Assembly (NCBI GenBank): GCA_027443745.1 | Contig: DAIAZB010000321.1 | Coordinates: 1 to 8,130 of the forward strand | Source of the DNA: Thiomonas sp. | GTDB lineage: Bacteria > Pseudomonadota > Gammaproteobacteria > Burkholderiales > Burkholderiaceae | DNA length: 8,130 nt | Direction of reading: 5' to 3' | In this document: piece after piece, positions 1 through 6,269 of the stretch | Numbering within the stretch: position 1 is the stretch's first letter | Layout: every line of letters begins with the position of its first letter | Made by a program: the position numbers and the translations under genes | Notes under the pieces: model-generated | What the model saw: only the letters and a program-made list of their open reading frames with translations | Database searches by the model: none | What the model was told of the DNA's origin: nothing

Positions 1-1530
1 GCCGGCGCACAGCCGCTTCACCAGCGCCGCGGCGCGCGCCGTGGCGTCGTCGTCGGGCACGATGGCGCGGCCCCATTCGCGCCGCGTCTCGCCCGGCCAT
101 TTGTGGGTGGCGTCCAGCCCCATTTTTCCGCCCAGCCCTGATTCGGGTGAAGCGAAATCCAGGTAGTCAATGGGCGTCTGGTCGATCAACGTGGTGTCGC
201 GCACCGGGTCCATGCGGGTGGTGATGGCCCAGATCACCTCGCGCCAGTCGCGAATGTCGATGTCGTCGTCGGTGACGATGATGAACTTGGTGTACATGAA
301 CTGGCGCAGGAAACTCCACACCCCGAACATCACCCGCTTGGCGTGGCCGGCATATTGTTTGCGGATGGACACCACGGCCAGACGATAGGAACAACCCTCG
401 GGAGGCAGGTGGAAGTCGGTGATTTCAGGGAACTGCTGTTGCAGCAAAGGCACGAACACCTCGTTGAGCGCCACGCCAAGAACGGCCGGCTCGTCCGGCG
501 GCTTGCCGGTGTAGGTGGAGTGGTAGATCGCGCCTTCGCGCTGCGTCATGCGATCCACCTGGAACACCGGGAACCAGTCCTGCTCGTTGTAATAGCCGGT
601 ATGGTCGCCGAACGGCCCTTCCAGGGCGTGCAGGTAGCCGCCAATGTCCTTGAGTCTGATGCCGGCTTCGCTCGAGCCGGCATAGCCCGGCGCGGCAGAT
701 GGAATATGCCCTTCGAGCACGATTTCTGCATGCGCCGGCACCTGCAAATCAAGCCCGATGCAGCGCGCAAGCTCGGTGCGCCCGCCGCGCAACAGCCCGG
801 CAAACTGGTATTCCGACAGCGAATCCGGCACCGGCGTGACGGCGCCGAGGATGGTGGCTGGGTCCGCCCCCAGCGCCACGGCCATGGGAAAGGGCTGGCC
901 GGGATGAGCGGCGGCATGGTCGCGGAAGTCGAGCGCGCCGCCGCGATGCGCCAGCCAGCGCATGATGAGCTGGCGTCGACCGATACGCTGTTGGCGGTAG
1001 ATGCCCAGGTTCTGCCGTGTCTTGCGCGGTCCGCGCGTGACCACCAGCCCCCAGGTCAGCAGCGGCGCGGCGTCGCCTGGCCAGCAAGTTTGCAGGGGCA
1101 GCGTGTTCAGGTCCACCTCGGTGCCGGCCAGCACGACTTGCTGGCAGGGCGGCTTGCGGATTTCGCGCGGGCGCATGTCCCACACCGCACGCGCCAGGTG
1201 GAGCAACTCGCCCACATCCTTCAGGCCGCGTGGCGGCTCGGGCTGCTTGAGCCGCGCCAGCACCTGGCCGATACGGCGCAGTTCACCCACATCGCTCACC
1301 CCCATGCCCAGTGCCACGCGCTTGGGCGTGCCGAACAGGTTGCCGAGCACCGGCATGGTGTAACCCGTGGGTTGGCGAAACAGCAGGGCAGGGCCTGCGC
1401 GCCGCAGCATGGCGTCGCACACCGCTGTCATGTCCAGGTGCGGAGAGACTGGCTCGTTCACCTCCATCAGTTCGCCCTGGGTTTGCAACACACCCAGGAA
1501 ATCCCGAAGGTCACGGTATTTAATAGACAT
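1..1530 (-). CDS. ubiD: 4-hydroxy-3-polyprenylbenzoate decarboxylase UbiD (3' end cut by window)
   Basis: UbiD decarboxylates 4-hydroxy-3-polyprenylbenzoate in ubiquinone synthesis, using prenylated FMN made by UbiX and a divalent metal. The frame is open for 510 codons from the ATG at 1530 to the window edge. It starts [13 protein letters not shown] and contains [10 protein letters not shown] (61-70), QNLGIYRQQ (173-181), [12 protein letters not shown] (191-202), [18 protein letters not shown] (232-249), [13 protein letters not shown] (304-316) and [15 protein letters not shown] (336-350). Near the end come [11 protein letters not shown] and [18 protein letters not shown]. By family alignment N174 and E240 are the metal ligands, R179 lies in the cofactor site and D309 is the acid position. 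The protein carries about 20 extra residues between VLEGHI (271-276) and EGPFGDH compared with E. coli UbiD as I recall it. Only a few codons can be missing at the C-terminus. No Shine-Dalgarno precedes the ATG; the leader is AT-rich. The gene is divergent from the transglycosylase gene. Identification is very secure. Confidence 0.96.
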   Translation of the reverse strand, partial: MSIKYRDLRDFLGVLQTQGELMEVNEPVSPHLDMTAVCDAMLRRAGPALLFRQPTGYTMPVLGNLFGTPKRVALGMGVSDVGELRRIGQVLARLKQPEPPRGLKDVGELLHLARAVWDMRPREIRKPPCQQVVLAGTEVDLNTLPLQTCWPGDAAPLLTWGLVVTRGPRKTRQNLGIYRQQRIGRRQLIMRWLAHRGGALDFRDHAAAHPGQPFPMAVALGADPATILGAVTPVPDSLSEYQFAGLLRGGRTELARCIGLDLQVPAHAEIVLEGHIPSAAPGYAGSSEAGIRLKDIGGYLHALEGPFGDHTGYYNEQDWFPVFQVDRMTQREGAIYHSTYTGKPPDEPAVLGVALNEVFVPLLQQQFPEITDFHLPPEGCSYRLAVVSIRKQYAGHAKRVMFGVWSFLRQFMYTKFIIVTDDDIDIRDWREVIWAITTRMDPVRDTTLIDQTPIDYLDFASPESGLGGKMGLDATHKWPGETRREWGRAIVPDDDATARAAALVKRLCAG

Positions 1531-1559
1531 AATAGTTTTATTTTTCTACTTTTTATAGA

Positions 1560-1587
1560 TTGACAAGAAATAAGCAAACCCTAAAAT
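1560..1587 (+). promoter_or_regulatory. Likely sigma-70 promoter for the lytic transglycosylase gene
   Basis: A perfect -35 box TTGACA (1560-1565), a 16-bp spacer and TAAAAT (1582-1587) lie in an AT-rich island of an otherwise GC-rich window. Transcription would start near 1594, giving a leader of about 218 nt before the ATG at 1812. On the other strand the same island offers TTGTCA (1566 to 1561) and TATAAA (1557 to 1552) as partial elements for ubiD, but no well-spaced pair. Confidence 0.6.
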
Positions 1588-1612
1588 TCAACTTGATTGC
1601 GCACAACAGACC

Positions 1613-1719
1613 GCCAACATCGCGCGGCGTGCCAACAAAACGTCCCGGAAATGCCAACGGCAAGAGACAAGCCGGCAAAGATGCCAATGCATCTTAGGCG
1701 TGAGGCTCCACCTAGAGCC
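1613..1719 (+). repeat. Leader with iterated GCCAA motif and two small hairpins
   Basis: This is part of the untranslated leader before the transglycosylase gene. GCCAAC occurs at 1613, 1631 and 1653 and GCCAAT at 1683, all in the same orientation with 18, 22 and 30 nt between starts. The last copy sits in a perfect 7-bp inverted repeat, AAGATGC (1678-1684) and GCATCTT (1689-1695), with the 4-nt loop CAAT. A second stem, GGCTC (1704-1708) with GAGCC (1715-1719), follows. I do not recognise a known RNA family. The motif could be a protein or small-RNA target, or chance. Confidence 0.35.
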
Positions 1720-1811
1720 CGTTCCGGATCTGTGCCCAGCATTGGTGTTCAACCTGTCGTGCTTCCCAGCATGGCCTGCCACACCGATGCGATTTGACAC
1801 AGGAGAGCAAG

Positions 1812-2666
1812 ATGTCGAATGCCTCACAGGTTCAAGCCCAGCTCCCGAGCTGGCGCACCTTCGGCGCCGAAGTCCTGGAGTGGACCCATCACACGCTGAT
1901 GATGGTGGGTTTTTTCGTGGTTGCCGCCGGTGCGTATCTTTATATGCACCCGCAAACCGTGCTGTCGCTGGAAAAGGGCGTCACCCAATGGGTGGTTGCT
2001 CGCAAAGCAGCAGTCGAGGAATTGCAGGCCCTGGGCCAGCAAGCCGCTGCGGCCGAGCCGGTGGTTGAAGTCGCCATGCCCGCAGGTCCGCAACTCAACC
2101 GTACGCAAATGGCCGTGGCCAACTGGTTGTCGCGCCGCTACAGCATTGCCCCGCTGGCCATGCAGGAGTTGGTGAGCAGCGCGTGGCAGGTGGGCAAGCA
2201 GGAGCAGCTCGACCCCACCCTCATTCTGGCGGTGATGGCGGTCGAATCCTCGTTCAACCCCTATGCGCAAAGCAGTGTCGGCGCCACGGGCCTGATGCAA
2301 GTCATGGCCAATGTGCACCGCGACAAGTTCGCCCCTTACGGCGGCCCGCGTGCCAGCATCGATCCTCTGGCCAATGTGCGTGTCGGCGCCTTGGTCCTGA
2401 AGGATGCGATCGTCCGCGGTGGTTCTTTGCAGGCTGGTCTGCGCATGTATGTGGGCGCCACCAGCGATGCGACCGAAGGAGGCTACGCCGCCAAGGTGAT
2501 GGCCGAGCAGGCGCGTCTGGCGCAGATCGTCGCCAGCAGCAAGCCAGCCGCAAACGCAGCCGTGACGGCTGCCGCGCCCGAAGCCAAGCCCCAGGTACCA
2601 GCGCCCAAGGTCGAGCAAACAGCCCAGGCCATCGTGGCGGCCGAACCCGCCAAACGCAGCGCTTGA
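1812..2666 (+). CDS. Membrane-anchored lytic transglycosylase (SLT domain)
   Basis: This predicted peptidoglycan lytic transglycosylase has 284 aa and would cleave the MurNAc-GlcNAc bond in the periplasm. A hydrophobic segment at about residues 28-46 (TLMMVGFFVVAAGAYLYMH) acts as a signal anchor. A linker follows, then the SLT domain at about 110-236. The catalytic Glu is E145 in AVMAVESSFNP, and the GLMQ motif is at 160-163. The usual Y-N-A-G element reads MYVGAT (212-217), and a second conserved Tyr is Y225. Residues 237-284 form a low-complexity Ala/Pro/Lys tail. I chose the ATG at 1812 because AGGAG (1801-1805) lies 6 nt before it. An in-frame TTG at 1794 would add MTQESK and overlap that ribosome site. 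The gene is monocistronic: promoter at 1560-1587, hairpin at 2691-2737. The class is secure; the family member (a named Mlt or Slt) is not. Confidence 0.9.
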   Translation: MSNASQVQAQLPSWRTFGAEVLEWTHHTLMMVGFFVVAAGAYLYMHPQTVLSLEKGVTQWVVARKAAVEELQALGQQAAAAEPVVEVAMPAGPQLNRTQMAVANWLSRRYSIAPLAMQELVSSAWQVGKQEQLDPTLILAVMAVESSFNPYAQSSVGATGLMQVMANVHRDKFAPYGGPRASIDPLANVRVGALVLKDAIVRGGSLQAGLRMYVGATSDATEGGYAAKVMAEQARLAQIVASSKPAANAAVTAAAPEAKPQVPAPKVEQTAQAIVAAEPAKRSA

Positions 2667-2690
2667 GGTGTTTGCAGAACCCTGGTCAGC

Positions 2691-2737
2691 CGGCAGCACG
2701 CGGTTGGATTGTTGGCGGTTCCGCGGGGCTGCTGCCG
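2691..2737 (+). terminator. Strong hairpin after the transglycosylase gene
   Basis: CGGCAGCA (2691-2698) pairs with TGCTGCCG (2730-2737). Directly inside, CGCGG (2699-2703) pairs with CCGCG (2721-2725), leaving a 4-nt bulge (2726-2729). That gives 13 GC-rich base pairs starting 25 nt after the stop codon. There is no clean U tract, only a mixed CTTTCCTT further on, so it may terminate weakly or protect the 3' end. From here to the riboswitch at 2812 I see no gene. The only other dyad there is GGTAGC (2768-2773) with GCTACC (2798-2803), which encloses GCGCAG (2783-2788) and CTGCGC (2794-2799). Confidence 0.5.
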
Positions 2738-2799
2738 TCGGTTCCCGGCCTTTCCTTGGTGCAGCCGGGTAGCCAGGACCGGGCGCAGCTTGCCTGCGC

Positions 2800-2805
2800 T
2801 ACCAT
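2800..2805 (+). promoter_or_regulatory. Possible -10 box for the riboswitch-glyA transcript
   Basis: TACCAT lies 6 nt before the first base of the riboswitch P1 stem (2812), which is where transcription would start. The context GCGCTACCAT resembles the GCGCTACAAT at the toxin promoter near 7100. No convincing -35 box is found 16-18 bp upstream, so this is tentative. Confidence 0.3.
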
Positions 2806-2811
2806 TTCTCC

Positions 2812-2918
2812 CGTTGCGCGACTGGCGATAAGACGGCATGGCGGCACTGGCGCTGCCACGGCCTGTCGAGGTGGACGAACCATCGGGAAGCGCAGCGTAT
2901 CTTGCCGTTCGCCTGGGC
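2812..2918 (+). promoter_or_regulatory. ZTP/ZMP riboswitch (pfl motif) upstream of glyA
   Basis: This family senses the purine intermediate ZTP/ZMP, which accumulates when 10-formyl-tetrahydrofolate is short, and switches on one-carbon genes. P1 is an 8-bp stem, CGTTGCGC (2812-2819) with GCGCAGCG (2890-2897), one GU pair. The signature GACTGGCG (2820-2827) follows P1 directly. A hairpin GGTGG (2870-2874) with CCATC (2880-2884) precedes GGGAAGCGC. After P1 comes the 3' signature CCGTTCGCCTGGGC (2905-2918). GGCG (2824-2827) can form the family pseudoknot with CGCC (2910-2913). An extra arm at 2832-2867 is inserted between the signature and the GGTGG hairpin. The element ends 72 nt before glyA, a typical target because GlyA makes methylene-THF. 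Recognition is by consensus and pairing, without a covariance search. Confidence 0.87.
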
Positions 2919-2950
2919 GCTCCCTAGCGCAAGCCAGCCCGCTCACGGGC
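2917..2950 (+). other. Candidate riboswitch expression platform hairpins
   Basis: GCGCT (2917-2921) pairs with AGCGC (2926-2930), and GCCCG (2937-2941) with CGGGC (2946-2950). The first stem reuses G2917 and C2918 of the conserved riboswitch 3' element, so the two folds may be exclusive. A longer pairing of CTTGC (2901-2905) with GCAAG (2929-2933) would also compete. There is no U tract, which argues for control of translation or for Rho rather than an intrinsic terminator. The mechanism is inferred only. Confidence 0.35.
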
Positions 2951-2990
2951 CTACCTGCGTACTTCACAGCAGCCTGCAAGGACGTCACTC

Positions 2991-4244
2991 ATGTTTGACC
3001 GCAACATCACCATCGCGCAAGCCGATCCTGAAGTCTGGACGGCGGTCCAGAACGAGAACCAGCGTCAGCACGAACATCTGGAACTCATCGCCTCCGAAAA
3101 TTACGCCTCGCCCGCAGTCATGCAGGCGCAGGGCACGCAACTCACCAACAAATACGCCGAGGGCTATCCCGGCCGTCGCTACTACGGCGGTTGCGAATTC
3201 GTCGATGTCGCCGAGGCGCTCGCCATCGACCGCGTCAAGCAACTGTTCGGTGCCGAGGCCGCCAATGTGCAGCCGCATTGCGGCGCCTCCGCCAACGAGG
3301 CCGTGTTTCTCGCGTTCCTCAAGCCCGGCGACACGATCATGGGCATGAGCCTGGCCGAAGGCGGCCACCTCACCCACGGCATGGCGCTGAACATGAGCGG
3401 CAAGTGGTTCAAGATCGTGCCCTACGGACTCAACGCGCAGGAAGAGATTGACTACGACCGTATGGAAGCGCTGGCACACGAACACAAGCCCAAGCTCATC
3501 ATCGCCGGTGCTTCTGCCTACAGCCTGCGCATCGACTTCGCCCGCTTCGCCAAGGTGGCCAAGGACGTGGGCGCCATTTTCATGGTGGACATGGCGCATT
3601 ACGCCGGCCTCATCGCCGCAGGCATCTACCCCAACCCCGTACCGCATGCCGACGTCGTCACCTCCACCACGCACAAGACCTTGCGCGGGCCGCGCGGGGG
3701 CATCATCCTGATGAAGGCCGAGCATGAGAAAGCGATCAACTCGGCCATCTTCCCGGGCCTGCAGGGCGGGCCGCTGATGCATGTGATTGCGGCCAAGGCC
3801 GTGGCGTTCAAAGAGGCGCTGGCTCCCGCGTTCAAGACCTATCAGCAGCAGGTTCTCGCCAACGCGCAAGCCATGGCGCTGGCGCTGCAGCAACGTGGCC
3901 TGCGCATCGTCTCGGGCCGCACCGAAAGTCACCTGATCCTGGTGGACCTGCGCGCCAAGGGGATCACCGGCAAGGAAGCCGAGGCCTTGCTCGGCCAGGC
4001 CCACATCACGGTGAACAAGAACGCCATCCCGAACGATCCGCAAAAACCCATGATCACCTCCGGCATTCGCGTCGGCACTCCGGCCATGACCACGCGCGGG
4101 TTTGGCGAGGCGCAGGTGTTGCAGACCGCCCATCTCATTGCCGACATGCTGGACGCGCCGCAAGACGCCGCCGTGATGGCGCGGGTGCAGGCAGCGGTCA
4201 AGGCTCTGGCAGATGCCCATCCGGTGTATTCCGCCGGGGCATGA
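2991..4244 (+). CDS. glyA: Serine hydroxymethyltransferase
   Basis: GlyA is a cytoplasmic PLP enzyme that converts serine and tetrahydrofolate to glycine and 5,10-methylene-THF, the main source of one-carbon units. The product has 417 aa, the normal bacterial length. Landmarks are the N-terminal [11 protein letters not shown], then [18 protein letters not shown] with the conserved glycine and tyrosines, and the active-site segment [16 protein letters not shown]. In that segment K229 is the Schiff-base lysine and H228 precedes it, the same numbering as E. coli. The C-terminal [18 protein letters not shown] is also standard. The ATG at 2991 has AAGGA (2978-2982) 8 nt upstream. The ZTP riboswitch at 2812-2918 ties expression to folate status. 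No partner gene such as nrdR follows; the gene converges on galE. I see no anomaly. Confidence 0.98.
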   Translation: MFDRNITIAQADPEVWTAVQNENQRQHEHLELIASENYASPAVMQAQGTQLTNKYAEGYPGRRYYGGCEFVDVAEALAIDRVKQLFGAEAANVQPHCGASANEAVFLAFLKPGDTIMGMSLAEGGHLTHGMALNMSGKWFKIVPYGLNAQEEIDYDRMEALAHEHKPKLIIAGASAYSLRIDFARFAKVAKDVGAIFMVDMAHYAGLIAAGIYPNPVPHADVVTSTTHKTLRGPRGGIILMKAEHEKAINSAIFPGLQGGPLMHVIAAKAVAFKEALAPAFKTYQQQVLANAQAMALALQQRGLRIVSGRTESHLILVDLRAKGITGKEAEALLGQAHITVNKNAIPNDPQKPMITSGIRVGTPAMTTRGFGEAQVLQTAHLIADMLDAPQDAAVMARVQAAVKALADAHPVYSAGA

Positions 4245-4249
4245 ACTGA

Positions 4250-4317
4250 GGTCACACTGAACAAGTTCAGGCGAATACGCGACCTTGTGCAGTGTGGCCC
4301 GAGCGCGGCCAGCTCGG
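4250..4317. terminator. Tandem hairpins between convergent glyA and galE
   Basis: GGTCACACTG (4250-4259) pairs with CAGTGTGGCC (4290-4299), one GU pair. After an A-G mismatch, ACAAG (4261-4265) pairs with CTTGT (4284-4288), and GCG (4271-4273) can pair with CGC (4278-4280) at the tip. The stem begins 6 nt after the glyA stop. A second hairpin follows, CCGAGC (4299-4304) with GCTCGG (4312-4317). Neither has a U tract on either strand. Their placement between converging genes suggests a bidirectional end point or 3'-end protection. The rest of the gap to 4366 shows nothing. Confidence 0.5.
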
Positions 4318-4365
4318 TGGGTTGGCTGGAGATGACGGCTGCTCGGTCATGCGGCCGCAGGGCAT

Positions 4366-5385
4366 TCAGCCGCCGTAGCCCTGCGGGTTGCCCTGTTGCC
4401 AGCGCCAGGCGTCGGCACAGATGGCGTCCAACCCTCGCTTGGTTTTCCAACCCAGCAAACGTTCAGCGGCGGTCGGGTCGGCCCAGCATTCGGCGATGTC
4501 GCCGGGCCGTCGTGCGACGATGTCGTACGGCAGTTCGCGGCCGATACTGCGGCCGAAAGCCTGAACCATCTGCAACACCGAGTAGCCTCGGCCTGTGCCC
4601 AGGTTCACAGTGAACATGCCATCGTGCGCGAGCACATGTCGCAGTGCCGCCACATGGCCCTCGGCCAAATCCATTACATGGATGTAGTCGCGCACTCCGG
4701 TGCCGTCGACCGTCGGCCAGTCGCCGCCGAAGATCCGCAGTCGAGGCAAGCGGCCCACCGCCACTTGCGTGACATAGGGCATGAGGTTGTTGGGAATGCC
4801 GAGGGGGTCTTCGCCAATGAGCCCACTTTCATGAGCCCCCACAGGGTTGAAATAGCGCAGCCGAGCGATGCGCCACTGCGGCTCGGCGCGATGCAGATCG
4901 CCCAGAATCTCCTCGATCATCAGCTTGCTGCGCCCGTAGGCATTGGTCGCGCTGAGTGGAAAGTCTTCACGGATGGGCACCGAGGCCGGGTCCCCGTACA
5001 CCGTCGCGGAAGACGAGAAGATGATGGTCCTCAGCTCCGTGCGTTGCATGGCCTGCAGCAACGCGACCGTCCCGCCCACGTTGTTGTCGTAGTAGCTCAG
5101 CGGCTTGTCCACCGATTCGCCTACCGCCTTCAGCCCGGCGAAATGGATGACAGCCTGAACGTCATGCGCGTTGAAAGCGCTGTCCAACGCCGAGGCATCA
5201 CGGATATCAGCCTGGATGAAGTCAGGCCTGACCCCGGTGATGCGTTCCACCCTGGCCAGGGATTCCGCGCTGCTGTTGCACAGGTTGTCATAGACCAGAG
5301 GCTTGTAGCCAGCTTTGATCAGCGCGACGCATGTGTGCGAGCCGATGTAGCCGGCGCCGCCGGTGACGAGGATGGTTGCAGACAT
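4366..5385 (-). CDS. galE: UDP-glucose 4-epimerase
   Basis: GalE is a cytoplasmic NAD-dependent short-chain dehydrogenase-type enzyme that interconverts UDP-glucose and UDP-galactose for galactose use and for lipopolysaccharide or exopolysaccharide precursors. The product has 339 aa, the usual size. The Rossmann motif TGGAGYIGSH is at 8-17, and IHFAGLKAVGESV at 80-92 is typical of GalE. The catalytic Ser lies within FSSSATVYGD (123-132), and the YxxxK pair is Y150 and K154. RYFNPVGAHESG and the C-terminal RRPGDIAECWADPTAAERLLGW are family signatures. I chose the ATG at 5385 because AAAGG lies 8 nt upstream on the coding strand and the fold starts at once. The in-frame extension upstream to 5484 crosses the tRNA terminator and is not credible. 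A TTGACT at 5424-5429 (minus) could be a -35 box, but no good -10 box follows. No other sugar-nucleotide genes are adjacent. Confidence 0.97.
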   Translation of the reverse strand: MSATILVTGGAGYIGSHTCVALIKAGYKPLVYDNLCNSSAESLARVERITGVRPDFIQADIRDASALDSAFNAHDVQAVIHFAGLKAVGESVDKPLSYYDNNVGGTVALLQAMQRTELRTIIFSSSATVYGDPASVPIREDFPLSATNAYGRSKLMIEEILGDLHRAEPQWRIARLRYFNPVGAHESGLIGEDPLGIPNNLMPYVTQVAVGRLPRLRIFGGDWPTVDGTGVRDYIHVMDLAEGHVAALRHVLAHDGMFTVNLGTGRGYSVLQMVQAFGRSIGRELPYDIVARRPGDIAECWADPTAAERLLGWKTKRGLDAICADAWRWQQGNPQGYGG

Positions 5386-5446
5386 GGACAAGCCTTTCAA
5401 AGTGCTGAATGCCATGAACTGTAAGTCAACAAAACCAACGCCCACG

Positions 5447-5493
5447 AAACAAAAGGCCGCATGATGTTGATTGCTCAAGCGCACGCGGCCTTT
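5447..5493 (-). terminator. Rho-independent terminator of the tRNA-Lys gene
   Basis: On the minus strand AAAGGCCGC (5493 to 5485) pairs perfectly with GCGGCCTTT (5460 to 5452), and the run TTTTGTTT follows (5454 to 5447). The loop is 24 nt. It starts 14 nt after the tRNA 3' end and separates the tRNA transcript from galE. Confidence 0.85.
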
Positions 5494-5506
5494 ACCGGCA
5501 AAAATA

Positions 5507-5582
5507 TGGTGGGGGCACAGGGACTCGAACCCAGGACCTACTGATTAAGAGTCAGCTGCTCTACCAACTGAGCTATACCCCC
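5507..5582 (-). tRNA. tRNA-Lys (anticodon CUU)
   Basis: The 76-nt gene runs from 5582 to the encoded CCA at 5509-5507. The acceptor stem is GGGGGTA with TGCCCCC, with discriminator A. The D arm is GCTC AGTTGGTA GAGC. The anticodon stem is GCTGA with TCAGT, and the loop is CTCTTAA, giving anticodon CTT at 5549-5547 that reads the Lys codon AAG. The T arm is CTGGG TTCGAGT CCCTG, with one U-U mismatch at positions 50 and 64. A probable -10 box TATGCT sits at 5599 to 5594, 11 nt before the gene, without a clear -35 box. The 3' end faces galE, and no copy of it is seen elsewhere in the window. Confidence 0.97.
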
Positions 5583-5608
5583 GAAAACCAAACAGCATAG
5601 CGTATTTC

Positions 5609-5648
5609 GCCTCGTCTTTTGCCAGATCATCCTGACAAAAGACGAGGC
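5609..5648. repeat. 13-bp perfect inverted repeat between tRNA-Lys and yidB
   Basis: GCCTCGTCTTTTG (5609-5621) and CAAAAGACGAGGC (5636-5648) are perfectly complementary around a 14-nt centre, in which CAG (5623-5625) can also pair with CTG (5632-5634). The dyad lies in the gap between two divergent genes. Its left arm covers the region where the tRNA promoter's -35 box should be. No U tract flanks it on either strand, so it is more likely an operator or a small mobile repeat than a terminator. Confidence 0.6.
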
Positions 5649-5747
5649 CCTAGCCATGGCTGATCATGTGCTGTTGACAATGGTGGTTGAAAAACAGGGG
5701 GTCGGCTATTCTGGACACTCGTTGGTCAACTTGAGGAGGACTGGAAA

Positions 5748-6149
5748 ATGGGTCTATTCGACGATGCGCTGTCTGCTCTGACTGGTGGCTCTGGAACCAG
5801 CCCGAACTCCATCTTGAGTGCTGCGATGAGCCTGATTCAGAACCAGCCTGGGGGCTTGGCTGGGCTGGCCGAGAAATTCCAGAGCGGCGGGCTGGGTGAT
5901 GTTGTGCAGTCGTGGATTGGCACTGGCCAGAACCAGCCTGTCTCCGCTGATCAGATCCAGCAAGTTCTGGGGAGCGATGCGGTCAAGCAACTTGCCGCCA
6001 AGGCCGGTATCGATCCAGCACAGGCCGCTTCGGGCCTATCGGAAGTGCTGCCGCAGTTGGTGGACAAACTCACGCCAAGCGGCCAAATTCCAGAGGGCGA
6101 TTTGTTGTCGCAGGGTCTTGGCATGCTCAAGGGCAAGCTGTTCGGCTGA
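5748..6149 (+). CDS. yidB: YidB family protein (DUF937)
   Basis: The product has 133 aa and resembles E. coli YidB along its whole length. It starts MGLFDDALSAL, has FQSGGLGDVVQSWIGTGQNQ (44-63) and the VSADQIQQVLGSDAVKQLA core, and ends GMLKGKLFG. The family is widespread in proteobacteria; I know of no well-established biochemical role. No signal peptide or membrane segment is evident, so it is probably soluble. Gly, Gln and Ser are abundant near the N-terminus. Translation is well supported: AGGAGG (5734-5739) lies 8 nt before the ATG. Upstream, a perfect TTGACA (5674-5679) lacks a -10 box at normal spacing. TATTCT (5707-5712) is a better -10 position but has only a poor -35 box. A hairpin at 6191-6221 follows, so the gene seems monocistronic. 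It marks the right edge of the core region. Confidence 0.92.
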   Translation: MGLFDDALSALTGGSGTSPNSILSAAMSLIQNQPGGLAGLAEKFQSGGLGDVVQSWIGTGQNQPVSADQIQQVLGSDAVKQLAAKAGIDPAQAASGLSEVLPQLVDKLTPSGQIPEGDLLSQGLGMLKGKLFG

Positions 6150-6190
6150 GGTTTCGTGCCGCTGTTCCTGGAGTCCCGGCGAAAGCAGAA

Positions 6191-6221
6191 GCCCGTGGAT
6201 GCAGACCATGCAGCCACGGGC
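6191..6221 (+). terminator. Hairpin downstream of yidB
   Basis: GCCCGTGG (6191-6198) pairs perfectly with CCACGGGC (6214-6221). Inside, after one mismatch, TGCA (6200-6203) pairs with TGCA (6209-6212) around a 5-nt loop. It starts 42 nt after the yidB stop and has no U tract. A weaker dyad, GGCGG (6234-6238) with CCGCC (6247-6251), follows at the start of the integrase frame. The core-to-accessory junction probably lies between about 6150 and 6270. Confidence 0.45.
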
Positions 6222-6269
6222 CGAGGCTACTGAGGCGGTGTCAAAGCCGCCGCGCCGCTGGCCGGGTTC

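Noticed and set aside
343..1563. Long plus-strand open frame of about 400 codons across the ubiD region
   Set aside because: It is antisense to ubiD, whose full set of conserved motifs lies on the minus strand. The opposite frame stays open because of high GC and matches no family I know.
2985..4220. Minus-strand open frame of about 410 codons opposite glyA
   Set aside because: glyA motifs and the ribosome site are unambiguous on the plus strand, so the frame is a GC-driven shadow.
4396..5424. Plus-strand open frame of about 340 codons opposite galE
   Set aside because: It is a shadow of galE, with no motifs and no ribosome site.
5386..5484. N-terminal extension of GalE by 33 residues
   Set aside because: It would run through the tRNA terminator. 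The Rossmann motif starts right after the ATG at 5385, which has a ribosome site.
5507..5582. tRNA-Lys as the integration site of the integrase element
   Set aside because: The tRNA 3' end points toward galE, away from the integrase, and I see no repeat of the 3' end in the window.
5609..5648. Reading the 13-bp dyad as a rho-independent terminator
   Set aside because: No U run follows on either strand, and no gene ends there.
5674..5712. TTGACA (5674-5679) with TATTCT (5707-5712) as one promoter
   Set aside because: The spacer would be 27 bp, far from the 16-18 bp that sigma-70 needs.
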